This document shows, piece by piece, positions 55,001 to 64,000 of a stretch of 64,000 nt of DNA; position 1 is the first letter of the stretch, and every line of letters starts with the position of its first letter. The position numbers and the translations under genes were made by a program. The notes beneath the pieces were generated by a model that was not told the origin of the DNA, searched no databases, and saw only the letters and a list, made by a program, of their open reading frames with translations. The DNA is taken from contig WTXG01000101.1 of the NCBI GenBank assembly GCA_022496185.1, positions 1 through 64,000 of the forward strand. Direction: 5' to 3'. The stretch comes from Multifurca ochricompacta. Its lineage: Eukaryota > Basidiomycota > Agaricomycetes > Russulales > Russulaceae.

Positions 55001-58000
55001 CGCCACCTTCGGCGACGCATCGCTTGTAAAGATCTCGGATGGTTTGAATCAAGGGAATGCTCATGCGCAAACTACGAGAGAATGGAACGTAGAAGATGGG
55101 CCGGTTGGCCAGAAATGAAAGTCGGCTAGTGAGCAGCTGGAACATCTGGTTTGATAAGGGCTTGAGAGTCACAATTCTTACAAGATTCGAGCCGCTGGCA
55201 AGAGAGGAAGCAACAAAGGGTACGATGACAGATGATTTTCCCTCCCCCATGTTGAGTTGCAGGGATATGTTTCGTTTAGAACTCGGAGATATCATCTCGC
55301 GCGCCACAGTCAGTTGGATGGGACGAGCCAGTATATTTGCTTCGATCTGTGGGTGGTGGTGCCGTTCTTAGTCATAGACCTCTCACAAAGGTGACACGCA
55401 CGAACCTGGATCAGTAGCCAATCAGGAGTCGAGTCTGCTGCTACATCCTTGCAAACTGTTCCAGCCTCTCGAATGAGCTCCTCATATTGCTGTCTCGAAA
55501 AAAGTTCAAGCAAGTGCTGGGACTGTTGATATTGGAGGAAAGCCGTTGCGTAGCGCGTGATTGCGATTTTCCACCCATCAGGTAGTGTGCGAATGCGATC
55601 GTGGGCCAATTGACGTAAGATGGACCTCGGTGATATTCGCGGCCATTGTCCGGCAATTCTGGAGAGATTCTCCACAGTTTGAGATGGAGAAAGAGCTGTC
55701 ACAATCTCTGAAAAAATCATATCCTTCCTGAGAGAACAGTCGTCACGATAACGGCGCAGTGATTCATGGGCAGAGGCGTCTTTCCTCAAAAGTTCCTTGT
55801 GACTCTTGTCCAAATCGTTTCCATAGAGCTGCAACAATGACCCTTGGGAATGTTGAAATTCCTGAATAAGGCTTTCGAGGCCATCTGAAGTAGCAGTTAA
55901 GAAGCCGCTTTCGGCTGTCGCAGTGAAAAGAATGCTACGATCGGGCGAGTATGTGAGCTCATCGAGTGTTGATGTAGTTGGAACGTCGGTACGGGATGTC
56001 AGAACGTCTTGAATCGAATAAGTGGATGCTCTGGAAGGGTTGGCCATGAAGTGGGGCGAGAATACATATGACACGGCGGCTGGCACGGAGGCATTCCAGT
56101 CATGATGGTTTTCTTCTAGAATGCTTTGCAATTGTAGCAGATGCTCTCTAAGCTTGACATTCCGAGAAATAGACTGTAAGTACCTCTCTACGCGTCGGTT
56201 GCAATCAGATATGTCGAACCATTGCTTGTGAATCTCCGCGGATAGATAGTCCGGCCATCGATCGAATATGCTTTGCGCGGCCAATGACGATTCGCTCGTT
56301 ATGGCCTTGTCATACGCCACCTTGCGCTGCTTTCCGACCTTCTTCTTGGTTACTTGCATATTCATGGTTTGTGCCGGGGTAGACTCCATGGGTAAGGCAG
56401 ATTCGTATATCAAGTCCTTGAGGCGCGCGAGTTCTGGGGAGAGACCATCGGAAAGCGTATAAGAAGACTCGGGCGGAGGGCTGAGGTCTCGGAAACGCCC
56501 ATCGGTAGCAAACGCCATAATGACGGGGACGATCTCCGCATACTCAGACTTGCCGTAACTTGCAGCCGAGAGGCAGAAAGACAACGTAAACCTCGTGTCT
56601 CGAAAACCGTGAACTCCATTTTCCGCCTGGCGACAAAGATCATAGATTGCAAACCAGTCTCGTGGGGCATCAAAGTTGAGCCAGTAGCGACTGTACGACA
56701 ATAAAACTTCATTGGAGGCGGGGCCGAGTGAGCCCCATGAATTCAGCTTATCCCAAAGTTTTAACTCGCTGCCATTCAGAGGTGGCCGAGCGTACCATAT
56801 AGACCGCGATGTTTGGTAAGCTAAAAGCTCCGCGGTCCCCTTATCTGAGACATCCCTTGACTTGTACCTAACATCGTCCGGCGATGATTGGTACTCGGAG
56901 CCCTGCAAGTCTTGCGGATAGTAGACTTTGTTACGAGAAGCTGCTCGAAGCAGCAAAAGAGGATTGCGGTTTGGGGTGGTAAAGGCGGTGGGACGATCAT
57001 ATAGGGTCTCCAATGCACGCGCATGATCAAAAATGGAGCACACCGTTGGGTGAAAGTCATGGTGTTGAGAGAGTGCGGTAAGATTGTTCCACTCTACCGT
57101 AGCCATAGACTGCATATGAGGTGGATAGTAAAGCCTGTCCGGGGTAAGTTTACTAATCAATTCTAGGAGCTTCGCGTCATCGGCTTCGAGCCTTTGGAAT
57201 GACCGGCACGTAGCGCTTCGCAAGATGTATAAGGCCTCTTCAGTTCCAGTGTGGCCAAGGAGCGGATCGGGTAGACAGTGGCTGGTCAATGCATGTAGAT
57301 AACACTTGTACAGCGCGCTGGTCAAGCTCGCATTACTCGCAAGGCGTCCAAGATCTGCATCAACGGTGTACTCATGCCAACGAATGTATTTTTCGTTACC
57401 ACAGTCGATGGAAACTTTGTTGAAGTCCCCGCTCATCGTGAAGGAAACATTTCCTTGTGGAATGATGACCCTCCGCGGCTGTAGAGACTCTTCAAAAGCT
57501 TTGCGGCTTGGGCACAAGACAAGTTGATTTCTCAAGCCGGATAACGTTCCGCAAGACTGGTTCATGTCAACGACGTAGCCGGAGATGCTTCGGCACTCGA
57601 GTTCCTCGTTCTTGTTAACGAAGAACGATAGACGGAACCGAGGTAGAGAAACTTCTAACACTTGAGCAGTGTGCGTAATAACGAAATGCTCCGGTGACTC
57701 CAACGCCGAAAGTAAGCTGGACACCATCCTAAAGGTACTTGAGCGAATGTCGATGAGTTCTGTCAGCGGTCCGTTCTGAGTGGACTTTCGGATCATGACA
57801 TTGGGTTGAGAGCTAGGTTTGTGAACGTGAAGCCGCCAATTAGAAGGGTCTGATGTCCACGGAGATCCGGCTGGACGAAATTCGACTTCGCCAGTACTCA
57901 AGTCGAACCAGTGGATATATTCATCGATGAAGTTTCGCGGCAAATCGCCGGAGAATGTGGAACGTGGAACGAGCTGTAAGAGTTGCGAGCTCCCTGGCCT

Positions 58001-61000
58001 TCGTATTTGTAGAATCACATCTCCATTACTCCGTGAGAATAGAATCTTTTAGCTGGCCTTAGCGACTGACGAGCGCCAAGAAAGGATGTTGTATTACCTG
58101 ATATCCAGACACAGTTGAGCGAGTCATGAATTCCATACCAGGGATGTCAGCAGGAGCCACGTCGAGAATCCTCTGAACAAAAACGGATTACGAAAACAAA
58201 ATACGTGAGAGAAAGATAACCCATCACTCACGGTTCCTAATACGCTTGCGTAAGTCGGGTGATCGACTATCTCTTGAGGAAGCCTTCCCAGAGGTTTCCC
58301 GTCGATGAGGAGTTGACCCGTTAGTAAGTTATAGTGAACTTCCTGCCCGCCTTCCGTGAGGCGAGTGATCCACCGAGAATTTTGCTTGGTAAGCGCGCGC
58401 CAATCAGAGGAAGCGCGTCCGCGATAGCCCAGCCACAGACTTTCAAGGGCATGATCGTAGCCTCGCGCATGCACTAGTATCACCTGTCTGAGCCAGCTGT
58501 GAGATGACGTGCTTTCACTGAAAATAGGCTCAAGGAAATGAAGTAATCGATAATGGCGATCGAGCATCCGGGTGAGATAAAGAGAACCATCGTCCTCTTC
58601 GAGAGATGATGGCGTGTTGTCGTGGACCATGACTGCGCATTGAACGGCAATGGAGAAATCCTCGTCGCTGAATAGGATCCTGGGAAGGTGCCTCGAACAA
58701 ACGTCGAAGGTCGAGAAGCAAGTCATGGCAAGCATACAGAGTCGACGTCGCAGGCCCGCTCGGGATATTTCGTCTGGCGTAGAGTCCAGCTTAGCGCCTA
58801 GCTCACATACCCATCGATAAGTCAAGCCTCGAGCTTTCCGCAACAAAGCACACGCCCCATCGGAAACATCTGGGTCTGTAGCGGAGGCTAAAAGGCGGCT
58901 GCTGAGGAGGGCTAAGCACCGTTAGAAAAAGGACGAAAGGTAGAGTGGCTATGCGACACACAGATCGTCCGCACTGTGACCTCCTCCAGCCAGTTGGCCG
59001 CGACCTTTTCAAGAAGGGACTCAAGCTCACGCAGGAGAGTCCTCCCGAAGCTGGGAGTGCCAAGGTCGACATGCCACTTGCGTGAACCATTGGACAGTGG
59101 CCCGAGTTGCCAAGCTGCCTGAGTGATCAGCGTGTGAACTTCCTCGCGGCGAAACGAGAGAGAGGGTGAGGCCAGTTCTCTTGCGATGTTTAACCACTGC
59201 AAAAGTGGTCCACTACGCAATCCAGAAAATGCCATGAATTCGTGCAGGCTAATTTCCTTGGGACAATCACCCTGAGCGGCAATGATCCCATTAGAAGTAT
59301 GCTGAGTTCCAGAAACAGAGAAAAAAAGGGGACTGTAGGGACTAGATGTTGGCATAGAAGGTGCACACAGCTTTTCGACGTTGGCCTCAGAAAAAGGACC
59401 CACCACCCAAGATTTATGGGTGCGGTCGTATAACTTGAGCGATAGCCCGTTGTTGACCAAGACAGACGACTCTTCAGCAGGAATGCCAACCATCTTGTAG
59501 TGTGTCTGGTCAGAAAATGACTTTGTCGTTGAACCGACAGCCACTCGGTTGCCTAGCTCACGCCGAACTACCCAACGACTCAAGCCAGAAAATGAATCCA
59601 AGAATATTTTGGGCTCACTCTGAGAATCGAAAACTCCGGACATGCCAATATCACGAATAATCGTGTAAGTGACGTCACGCCAGATAGGGAAAGGGTCGGG
59701 CGGAGATAGTTCAAAAACCACCCTCTGTGCCTCAAGCGTCGAGGAGGGGAGTGGCCACTCATGCGCGCGTATTTTGAGAGATTGTGCCTGAATTTCCAGT
59801 TGACATTTGCGACAAGTTGGATTATGCATCATGTTTCCAGATATGCCGCTGTAGTGCTCGTGATCAATTGTTGAAGCCTCGCTGTTGAGTGATCTCGATT
59901 GTTGATTTAAGGTAGCTAGCTCTAGGCGTTTCTCTGACCGTTCCTGTTGGGCATGGGTCTTGATGTCATCGTAAAGGTGTTGGAGGGTATCGGAAGTACG
60001 AAAATACTGCACATAAAAAGAAGACTCGACCACACTGTTAGAGAAGACGGATGTGGTATACAGGGCTCCTTTGTGTCGCTGGGAAAGATACTCTTCAATA
60101 CGCTGTGCGCGGCGTAGGGAGCCCGAATGGTGGAGGAGTAGAGAATGGAGGAATTTCGGGGAAATCTCTGGAGAGTATTGGTTTAGTAGGGGGCATTTCT
60201 GAATTGTCAGGGTATCCAGGGCGACCCACAGATCCACAATTGTCAGGATCATAATAGAGTTATCTTCGGCGTTAGTTCCATAGAGGTCATTCGCGCCAGC
60301 AAAATACTGCTCTATGCACGAGGCAATTACAAGTGGGGCATCGTCTTTGTACAGAGATCCAGTTATCCAATCTTTCAAGTACTTCTCCACAGAAAACTCG
60401 AAGTCAGCAAGAGCGACGCGTTGGTTATGGACAATTGCTTGTGTGAGTTTGCCCTTAGTGAACTGAATGAAATCGTGCACGTTATTGAGACGCGATCCAT
60501 GAGAAGGGATAAACCGCCTCCGCGAGTGACTGTGTGATGTCAAGCGAAGCATCCGCTCAAGGTATTGTCGTGAATTGTCAAGGGTAATGGCTGTGTCTAC
60601 AGCCGAATCTAGCTCTTCAGGTCGCCAAGGCGGACAGACCGACACAACGTCTTGGAAGGCCGACCACCGCTTCTGAATGATTGCCTCGGTCTCCTGTGCG
60701 GCTCCGTGGACGAATTCATACACACCATAAGATCCTACGGAGCCTAATTTGGATAGACGGCGAACTACTTTGACCCTCATTGTATAGAGTAGCTCACTGG
60801 GAAATTCCCGGCGCGTGCAATTTAGAAGGAGATAGGCATGGAAGTGTAGCATGAAGTATTTGTAGAGATTGGTGACACGCAGTGAGGTCTGCATGGTGAC
60901 TTTAAGAATAAGCCATAATGGGGACCTTCTCCAAGGCTTGTACGCGTCATTCCATGGTACCTCGTCCCCTATACGTTTTGTGATGCGATCCACAACTGCG

Positions 61001-61709
61001 GGCTTTCCAAAACCTCTGAGGATTCCTACCAATAACTCTGATATGTACCTTGGATGGGCACTCTCACGAACCTCATGGACGATAGATCCTGCCTTGGAAG
61101 AGGTCGGAGCCGAATCTAAGATATCAACATCCATTTTCACGAGGAAGGAGGCTAGTTCCTGAAGAAAGCATTCGTCCGTGAAAGTATCCTCGGATAGTTG
61201 GATCGCAGGTCCTGGATAGGAACACAAGAGCTTTCCTTTGGACGACATTACGGCGGTGGTTAGTGGCGAGACCTCGAAGATTTCGAATTGAACAAAGCCG
61301 GTGATGGCAGGTCTACGCACGATAAGAGCAGCATTCTGCGCTCGAATATGCATGGCAAATACATCTGATGGAAGATCGTTAAATGATGGCCCAACACAGC
61401 GCGCCAGATATGTATATACGTACCTCCAAGGACCATATTCGATAGAGAACTCTGAATGTCAGCCTCTTCCAGCGGGACCTCTGCAGCCCGGCGAGCCAAT
61501 TCCATCATCTTGATCATGTGCATCCACGCGGGGCGCTGTGAAGAAGGGAGGTTTTGGAGGAAGGTTTGGGCGGCTTCTATGAGGAGACGACACAACGCCA
61601 CATTCATATTTTGTTCAGCTAGCTCTCCTGGGCTTGCCTGTGGAAGATTCGGAGGCATGAATACATGCTCGACGACGGAACGCAATACCCCAGGGTCGAA
61701 ATCGGCCAT
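52061..61709 (-). CDS. Giant DUF6606-DUF3638-DUF3645 protein, 3081 aa
   Basis: Eight exons fit: 61709-61424, 61364-58962, 58911-58232, 58173-58098, 58020-55406, 55346-54309, 54255-53352 and 53304-52061. They sum to 9246 nt (3082 codons). Introns are 46-66 nt, one with a CTAAC branch site. The N-terminal half corresponds to DUF6606 (ADFDPGVLRSVVEHVFMPPN). DUF3638 holds a P-loop NMGEGKSSVIVP at about 2052-2063, then TLKPLSNQMFQLL and an acidic DESDE box, an arrangement like helicase motifs I, Ia and II. DUF3645 (FGHPDVAITLTCLSYYYGGL) follows, and later MRQLGKGHSVMFFAPGEVDR. Databases sometimes label such proteins ubiquitinyl hydrolase; I see no Cys-His protease motif that proves this. Function in fungi is unknown to me. 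It appears intact. Confidence 0.9.
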
Positions 61710-62158
61710 GGGGGAAGGTAATTATGGGAAACAGGGAGAGCGGGGAACGAGGCTACCACGAAGCCTGTGTGGACACCGGTGAAAGGCCAAGATTAAGATC
61801 ATCTCGCCGCCGCTCCAGGTCCGGAGGGACAAAAAAAAAAGGAAGACAGTGAGAGTCACGTGATCTATCTGAAGACACTACGGCCACGTGCGTTAGGGTT
61901 GCGGAGGAAAAAATACAATAATTACCAGTAAATTACTGGGCCGCCGTGGGAGGTAGTAATTTACTAGGTCACGTGCCCACGTGACCCAGATACAGCAGTA
62001 CTACCAAACGGTAGAAAAGGTGTTTAACTATCTATTTGCACGTTTTTGACAGCTTATCCCACTCTCTCATCAAAAGCTTGCTTGCACGCTAATTCAAAAC
62101 TGTCTGTGAAAATTTTTAATATCAAGAACAGGTTCTTTTCGAAGTTAGATGGCAAACT
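61710..62158 (-). promoter_or_regulatory. Upstream region with CACGTG boxes and palindromes
   Basis: CACGTG occurs at 61857-61862, 61885-61890, 61970-61975 and 61978-61983. The last two form GGTCACGTG-CC-CACGTGACC. Two AT palindromes, CCAGTAAATTACTGG (61925-61939) and TAGTAATTTACTA (61954-61966), lie between. CACGTG is the core bound by bHLH factors such as Cbf1/SREBP types in fungi. The cluster lies 150-275 bp before the start codon of the giant gene. The rest up to 62158 shows nothing recognisable. Confidence 0.5.
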
Positions 62159-62701
62159 TGTGAAACAGGCATGTGCGCAGCATACTGACTGTAAAGTTAG
62201 TGTGAAACAGGCATGTGCGCAGCATACTGACTGTAAAGTTAGCGGGTTAGGCTAGACAAAGAAAGTTACTTCAGAGGTTGGAAGAACTCTGTATTAACTA
62301 TACTACTGACCTAGACAAAGAAAGTTCTATATAAGAACGTTAGTCTAATAGTAAAGTAGATAGTAAGGAAAGGAACTTACACTTCAGAGGTTGGAAGAAC
62401 TCTGAAGTGGAAGAGACAAAACAGACACCCTTATATACAATCCAAGGGGTGGTCTGTGCACTGGGAATAAGTCCACAAGTGCCGGACAATGTCCAAACAA
62501 CAAACAAGAGGGATAAAGGCCATTGGCCAATACAGAAATCACATGTTACATGGTGTATCAGTCAGCTACTGCGGAATGTGAGAAAGAAAGTAATAAAGAT
62601 AATGTAAAAGTCCGAAACTCCGGTATCTAATCTAATCTACAAAGTAGCTAATCTAATCACCTGATGCCTGAAGCATCACCGAACATCTCCTGTGTTCAAC
62701 A
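62159..62701 (-). repeat. B4 3' LTR
   Basis: On the plus strand it ends GAACATCTCCTGTGTTCAACA. With one copy of the 42-bp repeat removed it is about 501 bp, like the B1 LTR (502 bp). Confidence 0.9.
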
Positions 62702-62986
62702 TCCCTCCATGCTGAAGGCATCTGGTCATGGATGGAAAATGAGTTGGATGAGCATACTGCCATCACAATTGAATGAGCATATCGCCAGCCAGAGATCCAA
62801 CTTCTCTAACTCTCGAGCGCGGCTTGTGAGTTTTGCATACGAGTTGTAGATTCGCTTATGCAAGCTGAACGCTTGACATATCTACTTTGTACACACCACT
62901 TGCGTCACTCTCGAGGTCGAGAACGTGCTCATATGGCATGGTGGGAAAGTGAAACTGGTATACACAGTCTCCAAATTCCAGCTCTC

Positions 62987-64000
62987 TCATTTCAGCATAA
63001 GTCCAAGTCCATTGACCATGGTTTCAAACAATGCTCTTGGTAGAGACTTAGTAAAGCCATCCGCCAGCATTTCACCTGTGGGGGTTCGCACTAACTCAAT
63101 TGTGTGCAATTCAATGTACCCCCTAATGGCATGGTACTTGATGGGTATATGCTTTGACTGCCTTCCTGTGACTGGGTTTAATGCCAAATCTACGGCACCC
63201 TTGTTGTCACAATGGAGTAGTATAGGGGAGGATACCTCATACCCTAATTCCTCCATAAAAGTCCTGTACCACGCTGCCTGATTTGCAGCCTCAGAGAGGC
63301 TCATATATTCGGCCTCAGTGGTGGACTGTGCTACTGTTTTCTGTTTTCTGGAACACCATGAAATGGCACCATTTGCCAAGAAAAACACGTAGCCTGAGGT
63401 AGAGTGGCAGTCCTCTTGATCTCCCCATGAGGAATCTGCAAAGCCATGAAGGCCACTCTCCCCATTCCCTCCAGAATACCACAACTTGCAGTCTTTTGTA
63501 CTATTAAGATACTTTAAGACATACTTTGCAAGTCGCATATGATTTTGAGAGGGATTGGAAGCGTATTGACTAAGGCGCGCCACAGCAAAACTGATGTCAG
63601 GTCTGCTTCCAATCTGCACCCATAGCAGAGACCCCATCAACTGTTGGTACTTCTTTATTTCAGAAGTAGATGCCTGGCCATCAAACTTGACCAGATGTAC
63701 ATCAGCGCCAGAGGGAAGAGGAGTATATACTCGGTTGGAATCCCTCATCCCAAACTTCTCAATAATAGATAAAACGTAGGCTGCTTGGTCAATCTCCAGT
63801 GTCTTGTTAGGACAATCCCTGGTGATGTTAACTCCAAGGTATGACTGGATCTCTCCCAAGTCAGTCATCTCATATCGATTAGATAGTGATGACTTCAGCC
63901 ACGTTATCTTATCATTAGAAGATCCAAGTATAGTAATGTCATCTACATAGAGAATGACATAAAGTGAATCATCCCCCTCCTTTTGATGAAACACATATAC
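62987..64000 (-). CDS. B4 Pol C-terminal part (RT and RNase H), partial
   Basis: An open minus-strand frame entering from beyond the window. It contains the end of RT (ILYVDDITILG, YEMTDLGEIQSYLGVNI) and RNase H (FADSSWGDQEDCHSTSG, QSTTEAEYMSL, CDNKGAVDLALNP, KYHAIRGYIELHTIELVRTP), with a stop at 62987. It is very close to B1 in sequence, so the two copies share a recent source. Confidence 0.92.
   Translation of the reverse strand, partial: VYVFHQKEGDDSLYVILYVDDITILGSSNDKITWLKSSLSNRYEMTDLGEIQSYLGVNITRDCPNKTLEIDQAAYVLSIIEKFGMRDSNRVYTPLPSGADVHLVKFDGQASTSEIKKYQQLMGSLLWVQIGSRPDISFAVARLSQYASNPSQNHMRLAKYVLKYLNSTKDCKLWYSGGNGESGLHGFADSSWGDQEDCHSTSGYVFFLANGAISWCSRKQKTVAQSTTEAEYMSLSEAANQAAWYRTFMEELGYEVSSPILLHCDNKGAVDLALNPVTGRQSKHIPIKYHAIRGYIELHTIELVRTPTGEMLADGFTKSLPRALFETMVNGLGLMLK

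Larger units (their letters stand above)
62159..64000 (-). mobile_element. Copia family B element B4, 3' part
   Basis: The 3' LTR is 62159-62701 and the body continues past the window edge. The LTR start carries a 42-bp tandem duplication (62159-62200, 62201-62242; unit begins TGTGAAACAGGCATG). TATA starts at 62437 and the stem CACTTCAGAG/CTCTGAAGTG at 62409, minus strand. Confidence 0.92.

Noticed and set aside
52061..61709. Six separate genes on the minus strand
   Set aside because: The frames join through introns with consistent phases into one reading frame of exact codon length, and the domain order matches one known family.

Overview
This window comes from a filamentous fungus, most likely a basidiomycete (Agaricomycetes). 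The evidence is short 45-80 nt introns with GTRNGT/YAG borders, a giant DUF6606-DUF3638-DUF3645 protein, NLR-like genes with an N-terminal Goodbye domain plus NACHT and ankyrin repeats, and a dense load of Copia, Gypsy, LINE, SINE, Tc1 and MITE elements. I recognised no rRNA, tRNA, CRISPR or bacterial features. No species is named.

Layout. 1-1513: a 650-bp LTR-like inverted repeat abutting a small broken host gene (1513-2207). 2.99-4.55 kb: an LTR fragment split by a TIR element that itself carries a SINE, then a solo LTR. 4.6-8.09 kb: a host ORF remnant and a decayed Copia (family A). 8090-30466: one Copia-B element (B1) holding nested insertions. Its 5' LTR contains a palindromic Tc1 (8464-10085). 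Its gag is split by a second Copia-B (B2, 11653-25838), whose own gag is split by a Gypsy chromovirus (16552-24183). Target duplications (TA, CTCTG, GATGG) prove each step, and LTR divergence counted by eye (B1 about 1.2%, B2 about 0.4%, Gypsy about 0.3%) agrees with the order. 30.5-32.75 kb: a LINE fragment, a solo LTR and a fold-back repeat.

32.7-44.5 kb: an immune-receptor-like locus. Two paralogous minus-strand Goodbye-NACHT-ankyrin genes flank a flavin monooxygenase pseudogene. The right copy (41564-44512) is open over 8 exons (847 aa, about 4 ankyrin repeats). The left copy (32725-37294) has about 20 near-identical repeats but two 1-bp losses in exon 3. A third fragment of the shared 5' flank lies at 50980-51180.

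45461-50712: an apparently intact, very young Copia (family C; 412-bp LTRs, AAGCT duplication, 1352-aa polyprotein). 51.3 kb: a SINE with a 17-bp target duplication. 52061-61709: one 8-exon gene for a 3081-aa DUF6606/DUF3638/DUF3645 protein. 61710-62158: its upstream region, with four CACGTG boxes. 62159-64000: the 3' end of another Copia-B element running off the window.

The least expected signal is a shared architecture of the Copia LTR families B, C and D. A TATA box is followed, exactly 28 nt after its first base in every readable copy, by a stem-loop with the core CACTTCAG...CTGAAGTG, so the transcript should begin with a hairpin. Families B and C also share a primer-binding site, GGTTATGGGCCCTG, that matches the anticodon arm of initiator tRNA-Met, implying copia-style half-tRNA priming.
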